Shown here piece by piece: positions 1-8,639 of a stretch of 15,630 nucleotides of DNA; the first letter of the stretch is position 1, and each line of letters opens with the position of its first letter. Below the pieces are notes generated by a model. It had not been told where the DNA came from, ran no database searches, and was given only the letters and a program-made list of their open reading frames with translations. Both the position numbers and the translations under genes were made by a program. The stretch lies in contig CAYQTO010000083.1 in the NCBI GenBank assembly GCA_964420455.1, positions 1-15,630 of the forward strand, given 5' to 3'. The DNA comes from CAYQTO01 sp964420455. Lineage in GTDB: Bacteria; Sumerlaeota; Sumerlaeia; SLMS01.

Positions 1-1
1 G

Positions 2-3000
2 GCCGACCTGCCGGCGGATCGGCGCTTCGGCGGCGAGACCAGCGCCCGCCAGGTATTCGACCGCCTCGCCGGCACCTGGACGTATTGGGGCTGGAAGGCC
101 GGCTACTTCGATTCGGAAGCCGACGCCAGCGCCTTCCACGACGAGCTGCGCTACATGCTGGCGACCCAGAAATGCGCCCCCAACTCGCCGCAGTGGTTCA
201 ATACCGGCCTCAACTGGGCCTACGGAATCGACGGTCCGGCGCAGGGGCACTTTTTTGTCGACGAGACCACCGGCGAGACGCATGCGTCGACCTCCGCCTA
301 TGAACGCCCGCAGCCACACGCCTGCTTCATCCAGAGCATCGAGGACGACCTCGTCAACGAAGGCGGCATCATGGACCTCTGGGTCCGCGAGGCGCGGCTG
401 TTCAAGTATGGTTCCGGGTCGGGCACCAACTTCTCCAACCTGCGCGGCGAGACCGAACCACTTTCCGGCGGCGGCAAGTCTTCCGGCCTGATGAGTTTCC
501 TCAAAATAGGCGACCGCGCGGCGGGTGCCATCAAGTCCGGCGGCACGACCCGCCGGGCGGCGAAGATGGTCGTTGTCGACGTCGATCACCCGGACATCGA
601 GAAGTTCGTGAACTGGAAGGTCGAGGAAGAGCAGAAGGTGGCGGCCCTGGTCGCCGGCTCGCGGCTGGCCAGGAAGCATCTCAACGCTGTGATGGCGGCA
701 TGCCACGAGGCGGAGGCCGACGCGGACACTGGCGCCGCGCCGCGCACCGATCCCAAACGCAATCCGGCGTTGAAACGGGCACTGAGGGCGGCGAAAAGGG
801 ACATGATCCCCGATTCCTACATCCGCCGCGCCATGGAACTCGCCGAGCAGGGCTACGACCATATCGAGGTGCCGGTCTACGACGTCGACTGGGATTCGGA
901 AGCCTACCTCACCGTTTCCGGGCAGAACGCCAATAACAGCGTCCGCGTCTCCAACGCGTTCCTCGAAAAGGTTCAGCAGAACGCTGATTGGGAGCTGATT
1001 CGCCGCACCGATGGCGGCGTCGCCAAGCGCGTCAAGGCGCGGGAGTTGTGGAACAGCATCGCCGAGGCCGCCTGGCAGTGCGCCGACCCCGGCCTGCAGT
1101 ACGATACCACCATCAACGACTGGCACACCTGCCCGGAAAGCGGCCGCATCAATGCGTCGAACCCGTGTTCCGAGTACATGTTTCTCGACGACACGGCGTG
1201 CAATCTCGCTTCCCTCAACGTGCTGACCTTCCAGCGCGAGGATGGCAGCCTCGACGTCGAGGCGTTCGAACACGCGGTCCGCCTGTGGACCGTCGTCCTC
1301 GAAATCTCGGTGATGATGGCCCAATATCCGTCGCGCCGCATCGCCGAGCGCTCTTACGAATTCCGCACCCTCGGCCTCGGCGTCGCCAACATCGGCGGCT
1401 ACCTGATGGCCGCCGGCATCCCCTACGACTGCGCCCAGGCGCGCGGCACGGTGGGCGCCCTGTGCGCGCTGATGAACGGCGTCACGTACGCCACCTCCGC
1501 CGAGATGGCAAGCGAGCGAGGGGCGTTCCCCCGCTTCGCCGAGAACCGCGCGGCGATGCTGCGGGTGATGCGCAACCACCGCCGCGCCGCCCATAGCGAA
1601 CCCCGGGATTACGAAAAACTCGCAGTGCTGCCGGTGCCGCTGGACGCCGGCGCCGTCGCCGACACGCCCCTGGTCGACGCCGCCCGTGCCGCCTGGGACC
1701 GCGCCCTCGAGTTGGGCGAGGCGCACGGCTACCGAAACGCGCAGACCACCGTCATCGCCCCCACCGGCACCATCGGCCTCGTCATGGACTGCGACACCAC
1801 CGGCATCGAGCCCGACTTCGCCCTCGTCAAGTTCAAGAAGCTCGCCGGCGGCGGCTACTTCAAGATCATCAACCAGTCGGTCCCCAACGCCCTCCACCGC
1901 CTTGGCTATACGAGGGACGAGATCGACGCCATCATCGCCTATACACGCGGCACCCTCAGCCTCGACGGCGCCCGCTACATCAACGCCGAGACCCTCCGCA
2001 CCAAGGGCTTCACCCAGGAGATGATCGACCGCGTGAACGCCGCCCTCCCCGGCGCCTTCTCCATCAACTTCGTCTTCAACCGATACACACTCGGCGAGGA
2101 CAACTGCAAGAAGCACCTCAAACTCACCGAGGAGCAGCTCAACGACTGGAGCTTCGACCTCCTCGGCTACATCGGCTTCACCAAGCAGCAGATCAAGGAG
2201 GCCAACGACTCGATCTGCGGCCGCATGACCGTCGAGGGGGCGCCCCACCTCCGCCCCGAGCACTATGCCGTCTTCGACTGCGCCAACAAGTGCGGCGAAT
2301 ACGGCAAGCGCTACCTCTCCGCCGAAAGCCACATCCACATGATGGCCGCCGCCCAGCCTTTCATCAGCGGTGCCATCAGCAAGACCATCAACATGCCCAA
2401 CGAGGCCACCATCGACGACGTCAAGTCCGCCTACATGCTGTCCTGGAAGAACATGCTGAAGGCGAACGCGCTCTATCGCGACGGGTCGAAGCTCAGCCAG
2501 CCCCTCAACACCACCTCATTGGACATGGACGACGTGGCGGAGGAGGAGGAAATCGCCCTGACCTCAGACACGTCCCCCGGCAAGGTCGCCGAGCGCATCA
2601 TCTACCGTTACATCAGCCGCCGCCGCCGCCTCCCCGACCGCCGCGCCGGCTACACCCAGAAAGCCGTCATCGGAGGCCACAAGGTCTTCCTCCGCACCGG
2701 CGAATACGAGGACGGAACCCTCGGCGAAATCTTCATCGACATGCACAAGGAAGGCGCCGCCTTCCGCTCCCTCATGAACAGCTTCGCCATCGCCGTCTCC
2801 CTCGGACTCCAGCACGGCGTCCCCCTCGAGAAGTTCATCGAAATCTTCACCTTCACCCGCTTCGAGCCCAACGGCATGGTCTCCGGCAATCCCCACATCC
2901 GCATGGCCACCTCGGTTATCGACTACATCTTCCGCGAGCTCGCCATCAGCTACCTCGGGCGAACGGACCTCGCCCACGTCTCGCCGGAAGACCTCCGTCA

Positions 3001-3388
3001 CGACTCCGTCGGCATGAAGAGCAAGCACCGCGACGAGGTAGACTTCGACGCGGAGGAGGAAGAGGTCTTCATTCACGACGCCGACGAGGAGTTCTTCGAC
3101 CCGAAGGGCATCCGGCCGGACTCGGCGCACATGAACCCGCTGGAGCAGAAGGAGCCCTCCCCCGGAGGCTCCTCCGCGGGCACGACGACCGCGCCGGCGG
3201 CCCTCGCCAGCGAGAAGAAGCACCACACCCGTCAGGGCGGCATCCTCACCCGTTCCGAGCTCCAACGCCAGGCGAAGCTCAAGGGCTACGTGGGCGAGCC
3301 CTGCGGCGCCTGCGGCTCTTGGACCCTAGTTCGCAACGGCACCTGCCTCAAGTGCGAGACCTGCGGCAGCACCACCGGCTGCAGCTGA
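2..3388 (+). CDS. nrdJ: Vitamin B12-dependent (class II) ribonucleotide reductase, 5' partial
   Basis: Reduces ribonucleotides to deoxyribonucleotides in the cytoplasm, using adenosylcobalamin to make the thiyl radical. The frame is open from base 2, so the true start lies left of the window; 1128 residues are visible. Numbering from base 2, C108 (in HACFIQSI) and C400 (in TACNLASLN) match the redox-active cysteine pair. N387, C389 and E391 (NPCSE) form the radical-site triad, and C400 lies 11 residues after C389, as in characterised class II enzymes. A PTGTIG phosphate-binding loop follows. The C-terminus has a CGACG...CLKCETCG cysteine cluster ending in TTGCS, the zinc-ribbon or redox tail usual for the long roughly 1,200-residue NrdJ type. 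A charged, low-complexity linker (residues about 1015-1075) precedes it. The gene ends TGA before a strong hairpin. The assignment is secure; only the N-terminus is missing. Confidence 0.96.
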   Translation, partial: ADLPADRRFGGETSARQVFDRLAGTWTYWGWKAGYFDSEADASAFHDELRYMLATQKCAPNSPQWFNTGLNWAYGIDGPAQGHFFVDETTGETHASTSAYERPQPHACFIQSIEDDLVNEGGIMDLWVREARLFKYGSGSGTNFSNLRGETEPLSGGGKSSGLMSFLKIGDRAAGAIKSGGTTRRAAKMVVVDVDHPDIEKFVNWKVEEEQKVAALVAGSRLARKHLNAVMAACHEAEADADTGAAPRTDPKRNPALKRALRAAKRDMIPDSYIRRAMELAEQGYDHIEVPVYDVDWDSEAYLTVSGQNANNSVRVSNAFLEKVQQNADWELIRRTDGGVAKRVKARELWNSIAEAAWQCADPGLQYDTTINDWHTCPESGRINASNPCSEYMFLDDTACNLASLNVLTFQREDGSLDVEAFEHAVRLWTVVLEISVMMAQYPSRRIAERSYEFRTLGLGVANIGGYLMAAGIPYDCAQARGTVGALCALMNGVTYATSAEMASERGAFPRFAENRAAMLRVMRNHRRAAHSEPRDYEKLAVLPVPLDAGAVADTPLVDAARAAWDRALELGEAHGYRNAQTTVIAPTGTIGLVMDCDTTGIEPDFALVKFKKLAGGGYFKIINQSVPNALHRLGYTRDEIDAIIAYTRGTLSLDGARYINAETLRTKGFTQEMIDRVNAALPGAFSINFVFNRYTLGEDNCKKHLKLTEEQLNDWSFDLLGYIGFTKQQIKEANDSICGRMTVEGAPHLRPEHYAVFDCANKCGEYGKRYLSAESHIHMMAAAQPFISGAISKTINMPNEATIDDVKSAYMLSWKNMLKANALYRDGSKLSQPLNTTSLDMDDVAEEEEIALTSDTSPGKVAERIIYRYISRRRRLPDRRAGYTQKAVIGGHKVFLRTGEYEDGTLGEIFIDMHKEGAAFRSLMNSFAIAVSLGLQHGVPLEKFIEIFTFTRFEPNGMVSGNPHIRMATSVIDYIFRELAISYLGRTDLAHVSPEDLRHDSVGMKSKHRDEVDFDAEEEEVFIHDADEEFFDPKGIRPDSAHMNPLEQKEPSPGGSSAGTTTAPAALASEKKHHTRQGGILTRSELQRQAKLKGYVGEPCGACGSWTLVRNGTCLKCETCGSTTGCS

Positions 3389-3416
3389 ACCGCGCCTCCC
3401 CTCCACCGTTCCCGCG

Positions 3417-3450
3417 TCGGCCCTCCCGCAACCATCGGGAGGGCCGATTT
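3417..3450 (+). terminator. Rho-independent-type terminator after nrdJ
   Basis: A perfect 12-bp inverted repeat (arms 3417-3428 and 3436-3447) encloses a 7-base loop and is followed by only three T. It begins 28 bases after the nrdJ stop. The stem is strong and the position is right, but the short T tract makes efficiency uncertain. Confidence 0.7.
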
Positions 3451-3460
3451 ACATTCATCC

Positions 3461-3489
3461 TTGACCTGCCCGGACCCATGGACATGCTC
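3461..3489 (+). promoter_or_regulatory. Possible sigma-70-type promoter for tRNA-Phe
   Basis: TTGACC at 3461-3466 is a good -35 match. A 17-base spacer leads to ATGCTC at 3484-3489, which is a poor -10. The predicted start would lie about 20-25 bases before the tRNA, which suits a tRNA gene. The weak -10 keeps this tentative. Confidence 0.3.
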
Positions 3490-3518
3490 CTCGCTTCCGG
3501 CGCCGTGCCGGAGTCCGT

Positions 3519-3594
<76 letters not shown>

Positions 3595-3719
3595 CGATCA
3601 CCCCCCATGCGATTCCCTCCCTCGACAGGTCCACGGGTCTGCCGTGGCTCGCACGCTTTCCATTTCCCCCGCACCCCGGGCCGTTATCGTCGTCAAACCC
3701 CAATCAGAGGAAAGACTGC

Positions 3720-4892
3720 ATGACCCCCGAACAGCTGTTCATGATGGATCGCGAAACCGAGTCCCGCTGGGCGAGCTTCGAAAACCCGGAGGGGGGGAAG
3801 GGCGCCGGGGCCCGGACAAACCGCGGCGCCAAGGGGAGCGCGTTTCGCCCCCTGCCCCATGGGGGATCGCATGTGCTCGCGTCTATACGGGGCTGTGGCA
3901 TCATCCGCCAGGTGTGGATGACGTTCTCGGACAGGAGCCCGGCGGTGCTCCGCGGGGTGCGGCTGGACATGTTCTGGGACGATTCGCCGACGCCGGCGGT
4001 GTCGGTCCCCGTTGCGGATTTCTTCGGCTCCGTCCATGGGCTCAGTCGCCCCTTCGAGAATGCGTACTTCATGAACCCGGAGGGCCGGTCGCAAAATGTC
4101 CGGATCCCGATGCCATTTCGCAAAGCCGCCCGCATCGTGGTGACGAATGAATCGGGGCGCGACATCGAGCTGTTTTTCTATGACGTGCAGTACACGCTGC
4201 ACCGGTCGCTGCCGGACGAAGCGCTGTTTTTTCACGCGCACTGGCGACGGGAGAATCCGACAACCGTCGGCCGGGACTTTCAATTGCTCCCGCAGGTGCA
4301 CGGAGCAGGGCGCTTCCTCGGTTGTCATGTGGGGGTGATCGAGCCGCCGGAGGACACCGGATGGTTTGGCGAGGGCGAGTTCAAGGCGTGGATCGACGGG
4401 GATGGCGAATGGCCCACCATCGTTGGAACGGGGACGGAGGACTACATCGGGACCGCGTGGGCGCAGGGGGCGTTCGTCCAACGGGAGTCGGGCTGTTGGA
4501 AAGCGGGATATACAGACACGGGGAAGGACGGCGTGTGGTCCTTCTATCGGTACCACACGGATGCGCCGATCTATTTCCATCGCGATCTCCGGATCACCGT
4601 CCAGCAGATCGGCGGCCAGCCGAAGGCCGACGTGCTCGCCATGCGCGAGAAGGGCCGGCCCCTGGAGATCATCACCCTCGGCATCCCCGGCGGTCAGATC
4701 AACCTGTTGGAAAAATCGCCGGAGGAACGGGAGGCGCTCCTCGCCGATCCCGTCTATACGATGCACACGAACTACTACCGGTCCGACGACGTGTGCGCGG
4801 TGGCGATGTTCTATCTGGATCGTGCGGAGGGGGCACTGCCACCACTTGGTGATCCGGCGGAGCGGCTGGCGGGTCTGCCCGCGGAGAAGTGA
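3720..4892 (+). CDS. GH172 family glycoside hydrolase (DUF2961)
   Basis: A 390-residue protein of the DUF2961 family, now GH172, whose characterised members act on fructofuranosides or arabinofuranosides. Family hallmarks appear in order: IRQVWMTFS (about 62-70), LRGVRLDMFWD (77-87), VPVADFFGSVHG (96-107), MPFRKAARI (131-139), FHAHWRRENPT (171-181), WFGEGEFKAWIDGD (215-228) and VGTGTEDYIGTAW (235-247). E218 (in GEGE) and E240 (in GTGTED) align with the two catalytic glutamates of the family. The chosen ATG has AGAGGAAAG just upstream; an in-frame extension upstream would run through the tRNA and is rejected. There is no signal peptide, so it is probably cytoplasmic. No sugar transporter or other glycoside hydrolase lies nearby, so the substrate (arabinan-, fructan- or other furanoside-derived) cannot be told from context. 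Confidence 0.9.
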   Translation: MTPEQLFMMDRETESRWASFENPEGGKGAGARTNRGAKGSAFRPLPHGGSHVLASIRGCGIIRQVWMTFSDRSPAVLRGVRLDMFWDDSPTPAVSVPVADFFGSVHGLSRPFENAYFMNPEGRSQNVRIPMPFRKAARIVVTNESGRDIELFFYDVQYTLHRSLPDEALFFHAHWRRENPTTVGRDFQLLPQVHGAGRFLGCHVGVIEPPEDTGWFGEGEFKAWIDGDGEWPTIVGTGTEDYIGTAWAQGAFVQRESGCWKAGYTDTGKDGVWSFYRYHTDAPIYFHRDLRITVQQIGGQPKADVLAMREKGRPLEIITLGIPGGQINLLEKSPEEREALLADPVYTMHTNYYRSDDVCAVAMFYLDRAEGALPPLGDPAERLAGLPAEK

Positions 4893-4898
4893 CGGGCA

Positions 4899-4927
4899 CG
4901 CCCCGGGAGCAGAAGGCTCCCGGGGCG
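4899..4927. terminator. Hairpin between convergent genes
   Basis: A perfect 12-bp GC-rich inverted repeat (4899-4910 with 4916-4927) around a 5-base loop lies in the 50-bp gap between the GH172 stop and the AIM24 stop. There is no T tract on either strand, so it may be a bidirectional terminator only in the broad sense, or an RNA end-stabilising hairpin. Confidence 0.5.
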
Positions 4928-4942
4928 CGCATTCCCAGGACG

Positions 4943-5623
4943 CTACTTGCTCGACCGCATCGCCATCATTGCGGAATGGACGTGGTCGATCAGCGAGGCG
5001 TAGATGTTGGGGACGGGGGCGATATAGACGCGGCCGCTTCCCTCGATGACGTTGACGAGGCCCTCGCCGGAGGCAAAGGAGCCGAGGAGGCTTTTGGTGG
5101 CCTTCTGGACGGAGAAGTTGAGGTGGGCCTGGCGGGCAACGGCGAAGCGGCCATCGACGACGAGGCGGTCGTTCTGGAGGTCGACGTACTCGAGCGGGCC
5201 GGGCGCCTGCAGCATGACCATGCCCTGACCGGAGATTTTTGTCTGGAACCAGCCCTCGCCCCCCATAATGCCGGTAACCGCCTTGTTGCGGAAGGCGCCC
5301 ACCTCTATGGTGGCATCGGAGCACACATAGGCCCCGCGGTCGAGGATCCACTCGTAACCCGGCTGAACCTCCAGGGGCATGTACTCGCCAAAGATCGGCG
5401 GGCCAAAGTAGATCTCGCCGGTGCCCGTGTAGGTTGGCTTGAAGACGGTCTCGGAGGTGACCATCGATTTGAGGAATCCGCCGGCGGTGGGGGCGGGTGT
5501 TTCAATCTTGATCTGGCCGCGGAGGTAGTGGAGCGCGCCGGCCTCAGCACGCACGGTTTCGTTGTTGATCGTTGCCTTGATCATCTTCAGGCCCTGCTTT
5601 TCCACCACTTCGAACGTTGCCAT
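4943..5623 (-). CDS. AIM24 family protein (TIGR00266/DUF124-like)
   Basis: A 226-residue protein of the AIM24 family, named after a yeast mitochondrial protein but widespread in bacteria; the bacterial function is not established. It has the family's beta-rich, glycine-rich pattern: an N-terminal YLRGQIKIET-type strand near residue 35, GEIYFGPP near 69, then MGGEGWFQTKISGQGMVMLQAPGPLEYVDL (about 118-148, given here as the hallmark segment) and LVVDGRFAVARQAHLNFSV after it. There is no signal peptide or membrane span. The start ATG has an AAGGAGG ribosome-binding site 6 bases upstream. It follows the lipoprotein gene after a 30-bp gap on the same strand, so the two are probably co-transcribed. 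The family call is secure; the biochemical role is unknown. Confidence 0.88.
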   Translation of the reverse strand: MATFEVVEKQGLKMIKATINNETVRAEAGALHYLRGQIKIETPAPTAGGFLKSMVTSETVFKPTYTGTGEIYFGPPIFGEYMPLEVQPGYEWILDRGAYVCSDATIEVGAFRNKAVTGIMGGEGWFQTKISGQGMVMLQAPGPLEYVDLQNDRLVVDGRFAVARQAHLNFSVQKATKSLLGSFASGEGLVNVIEGSGRVYIAPVPNIYASLIDHVHSAMMAMRSSK

Positions 5624-5653
5624 GGTCGCCTCCTTGGGCGCTGGGGTCAGGGG

Positions 5654-6664
5654 TTAGAGTTTGATGTCGAACCACAGGAAGCGGACCGTCGGGCGACCGT
5701 CCTTATGGCCGCCGCCGATCATCGTCCATAGCGGTCCACTCCGGGCATTCTCGAGAGTCCCCTCGGTGTCCTCGTTGCGCACGTCCTGCCAGAGGAGGCC
5801 GCCCAGGAGCAGACGGTGCCGTCGGGTTCCAAGGAGCTCGACGATGAGATCCGGCTTGGCGCCCGACTCCCCGTCAGGAGCGACAGAAGGGTCGGGCTGG
5901 CTTTCTATCAGGCGGGTTCGCGGGCTCTTGGAATAGTGGAATCCGAGAAAACCGAAGAGCGGGCCGTGGGAGACGGTCTTGCTCGAGCCGTCGCTTTCCT
6001 CGGCGTGGATATCCATCCAGAGGAACATGCCCGGAAGGCCGCCGAGGGCGAGGGGGAGGGCAACATAGCCGGTGGAGGTGGACTGCTCGTCGGCACGTTC
6101 GAGCTTGGCGACGAAGGGGCCGAGACTCCAGAGGACGTTGAAGATGCGGGCGCGGGCACCGGGGCCCTCCATCCTGTAGCGACCGAACAAAAGCGGGACC
6201 CCATCGGCATCAAAGGTGTAGGGCGCCATGGTGGGGCTGGAACCCTTGTCGAAGTCCGTCGCCCAAAATGGGTAGGCCACGAGGCCGCGCTCGGCAATGG
6301 GGCGGGACTCCCCCTCCGTATAGACAAATTCGGCAAAGCGGACGCGGATCGGCAGGAGCAGTACCGAGAGGAGGTCGTTATAGTCGATCGCCTGGACACG
6401 GGCAGTGCGTGTTTCCTTGTCGACCTGGATGCTGCGGACGCTGAACTGGGCGGGGAGGAGCCAGACGCGCGAGCTCGCCTTGTTGACGCGGGCGCGGGGG
6501 GATTCGTCGACACGGGTCCAGAGCATGTCGTCCATCCGTCCGCCGCCGGGAATGCCGACACCGCGAAGGGACCGGTCGCCTGAGGTTGCATGGCAGCCCC
6601 CCGCCACCACCACCAGCGCAGCCAGACAGACAGCCAAGACCGCTCGCGTCAGCAATCGCCGCAT
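5654..6664 (-). CDS. Putative lipoprotein of unknown function
   Basis: A 336-residue protein that I do not recognise. The chosen start begins with two arginines and a hydrophobic stretch running to AGGC, with the lipobox cysteine at residue 24, so a signal peptidase II lipoprotein is predicted. The ATG has GGAGAG a few bases upstream, better than the in-frame ATGs further upstream (open to 6799), which would bury the signal peptide. The mature part mixes basic beta-like segments with several hydrophobic LLLPIRVRF-, LGGLPGMFLWMDI- and LLLGGLLWQDV-type stretches and repeated Gly-Pro-Leu-Phe/Trp motifs, suggesting an outer-envelope beta-rich fold. It is the promoter-proximal gene of a pair with the AIM24 gene and diverges from the DUF1638 gene across 180 bp. 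Confidence 0.75.
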   Translation of the reverse strand: MRRLLTRAVLAVCLAALVVVAGGCHATSGDRSLRGVGIPGGGRMDDMLWTRVDESPRARVNKASSRVWLLPAQFSVRSIQVDKETRTARVQAIDYNDLLSVLLLPIRVRFAEFVYTEGESRPIAERGLVAYPFWATDFDKGSSPTMAPYTFDADGVPLLFGRYRMEGPGARARIFNVLWSLGPFVAKLERADEQSTSTGYVALPLALGGLPGMFLWMDIHAEESDGSSKTVSHGPLFGFLGFHYSKSPRTRLIESQPDPSVAPDGESGAKPDLIVELLGTRRHRLLLGGLLWQDVRNEDTEGTLENARSGPLWTMIGGGHKDGRPTVRFLWFDIKL

Positions 6665-6844
6665 AAGGGATTCTCTCCGGTTTTGGAATCGAGTCATTGG
6701 GTGGTTGGGGGCCGGGGCGAGGGAAACCGAATTCTCGCGCTGGTGCGCCAGAATCGGCGACATAACGGATCGGCAAAATATCTTCTTGCTGTTTGGCATC
6801 GGTGTCCTGAATTTGAGTGTTCACATTTCGGGAGCGAGCCCCCC

Positions 6845-7636
6845 ATGAAGAAACGTTTCAAGCTTATTTCCTGCGAAGTCTTCACCCGCGAATTGTGTCG
6901 CGCCGTCTCCGAGTCGCCGCACGAGGTCGACCTGCAGTTTCTGCCCAAGGGACTTCACGATCTTGGGGCGCAGGCCATGGTCGAGGAGGTTCAGCGCACG
7001 CTCGACGACGTCAACGAGTCGCTGTATGACGCGATCCTGTTTGGCTACGGTATGTGCAACAACGGGCTGGTGGGAATCCGCGCCCGGCACATCCCGCTGG
7101 TGGTGCCGCGGGCCCACGACTGCATCACCATCTTCCTGGGCAGCAGGGACCGCTACCTGGAGGAGTTCAACCGGGCGCCGGGCACCTACTACCTGACGAC
7201 CGGTTGGGTGGAGCGCGGCTCGTCGACCCATGCCACGCTGCCGTCGCAGCTCTCGCTCAACACGCAGACCGGCCTGGACCGATCCTTTGAGGAGTTCGTG
7301 GAGGAGTTCGGCGAGGAGGAGGCGGAATATCTCTGGGACATGCTTGGGCGGCAGACGGCCCACTACGAGCGGCTGGTCTTCATCGAGATGGGGGTGGAAC
7401 CGGATGACAGCGCGGAGGTGGAGGCGCGTCGCCGTGCGGACAAGAACGGCCTCGCCTTCGAGAAGCTTCGCGGATCGATGACGATTCTCGAACGCCTTGT
7501 CCGTGGCGAATGGGACGATGACTTTTTGGTGGTGAATCCGGGAAACGCCATCGCGGCGGACTATCTGGGGGGAATCGCCAAGGCCGTCCCGGCGCCTCCG
7601 GAGAGCTTTCCCGGGGTCTCTCCCGAGGCTATTTGA
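6845..7636 (+). CDS. DUF1638 domain-containing protein
   Basis: A 263-residue soluble protein matching the DUF1638 pattern. It starts CEVFTREL (residues 10-17), then FLPKGLHDLG (32-41), YDAILFGYGMCNNGLVG (61-77), VPRAHDCITIFLGS (87-100) and GTYYLTTGWVERG. C10, H38, C71, H91 and C93 are spaced like metal or cofactor ligands; that reading is mine. DUF1638 proteins are often seen near corrinoid methyltransferase genes in anaerobes, but no such gene is visible here. The ATG at 6845 has GGGAG about ten bases upstream; the in-frame open region further 5' lacks the family pattern and is rejected. The C-terminal 60 residues are acidic, then turn Pro-rich. The stop codon overlaps the stop of the convergent PIN-TRAM gene by 8 bp. 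Confidence 0.85.
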   Translation: MKKRFKLISCEVFTRELCRAVSESPHEVDLQFLPKGLHDLGAQAMVEEVQRTLDDVNESLYDAILFGYGMCNNGLVGIRARHIPLVVPRAHDCITIFLGSRDRYLEEFNRAPGTYYLTTGWVERGSSTHATLPSQLSLNTQTGLDRSFEEFVEEFGEEEAEYLWDMLGRQTAHYERLVFIEMGVEPDDSAEVEARRRADKNGLAFEKLRGSMTILERLVRGEWDDDFLVVNPGNAIAADYLGGIAKAVPAPPESFPGVSPEAI

Positions 7637-8639
7637 CGAGTTCGATCTTGGGCTGCGTTTCCCCGCTCGCGTGGGTGTTGAGCTTCGCGAACACGAGTCG
7701 CCCGGCGTTGGTCTGCATCATCGAGGTCACCTCGATGGGAATCGTCTCACCGAGATGCTGGCTCGCTTCGTCCACGACCACCATGGTCCCATCCTCCAAG
7801 TGGCCTACGCCCTGACGGGGATCCTTTCCAGCCTTCTTGACGGTAAGCATCAACCGGTCGCCGATGTTGAGCGTAGGACGCAGCGCCGCCGAGATGGCGT
7901 TGATGTTGATCGACCGCACTTGGTGAAGAGAGGCGACCTTCGTCAGGTTGAAGTCATTCGTCAGGATGGTGGCGCCGAACTCCTTGGCGAGGCTGATCAG
8001 CTTGTGGTCGACATCGGGAGCATCCGGAAAGTCCTTCTCGATCAGTTGGAAGGGGACGATTTCGCGGAGCTCCTCGAGATGGTCGAGCCCCTTCCGGCCG
8101 TTGTGGCGTTTGATGGCGTCCTTCGAATCCGCCAGGGTCTGGAGTTCGTCGATGATGAAGCTCGGAACAATCGGGTCGTAGCGCAGGACCCCCATGGCAA
8201 ACAGATCCTGAACCCGGCCATCGATGATAACCGAACTGTCGATGAGGACGGCGTCCTCGCGCGGATTCGTCAGGAAGAAGCGAAAGCGGGAGACGGAAAT
8301 GCGGTCCGCGTTGCGGAGCGCCAGCACGATCCCAAAGTACATGAAGAGCAGGTTGGAGACCGCGTTCAGACCCTCGACGCTGCCCACCATGCTTTCCGGA
8401 AAGGTGTCGCGGAAGAGTCGGGAAAAGGCGAGGCCGGCGAAGGCGCCGATCATCCCCAGGAAGACCTTCTTGGCCGACACCGCGCGAGTGGCATATTCGA
8501 GGAGAACGAAAAAGAGGGAAAATCCGAACGCGAAAATCAAAAACTCGGTCCCGCGGTCGCCCTGCGCGCTCCCCACCCAATACCCGCAAAGGGTCATTGT
8601 CAGTACAAACAGGGTCCTGACGATCCAGATAGGGTCCAT
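7629..8639 (-). CDS. Membrane-anchored PIN-TRAM domain protein (YacL-like)
   Basis: A 336-residue protein with about four N-terminal membrane helices (about 4-24, 31-52, 56-74, 90-110), a PIN nuclease-like domain (about 128-245) and a C-terminal TRAM domain (about 256-325). PIN acidic residues are visible: D134 and D140 in LIDSSVIIDGR, D164/E165 in FIIDELQTL, D211 in DVDHKLISLA and D229 in ILTNDFNL. The TRAM part has LNIGDRLMLTVKKAG and the GVGHLEDGTMVVV loop. The layout matches the YacL type found in Gram-positives, Deinococcus-Thermus, cyanobacteria and other phyla, a presumed RNase with an RNA-binding domain at the membrane; the substrate is unknown. The ATG at 8639 gives the correct N-terminal helix, though its best Shine-Dalgarno (AGGAG) is about 15 bases away. 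An open frame reaching 8960 is not part of the protein. Confidence 0.9.
   Translation of the reverse strand: MDPIWIVRTLFVLTMTLCGYWVGSAQGDRGTEFLIFAFGFSLFFVLLEYATRAVSAKKVFLGMIGAFAGLAFSRLFRDTFPESMVGSVEGLNAVSNLLFMYFGIVLALRNADRISVSRFRFFLTNPREDAVLIDSSVIIDGRVQDLFAMGVLRYDPIVPSFIIDELQTLADSKDAIKRHNGRKGLDHLEELREIVPFQLIEKDFPDAPDVDHKLISLAKEFGATILTNDFNLTKVASLHQVRSININAISAALRPTLNIGDRLMLTVKKAGKDPRQGVGHLEDGTMVVVDEASQHLGETIPIEVTSMMQTNAGRLVFAKLNTHASGETQPKIELVK

Noticed and set aside
3693..5351. Long minus-strand open frame (552 codons) across the GH172 gene and into the AIM24 gene
   Set aside because: It is antisense to two genes with clear family motifs; its product is Arg/Pro/His-rich low-complexity sequence, typical of a high-GC shadow frame.
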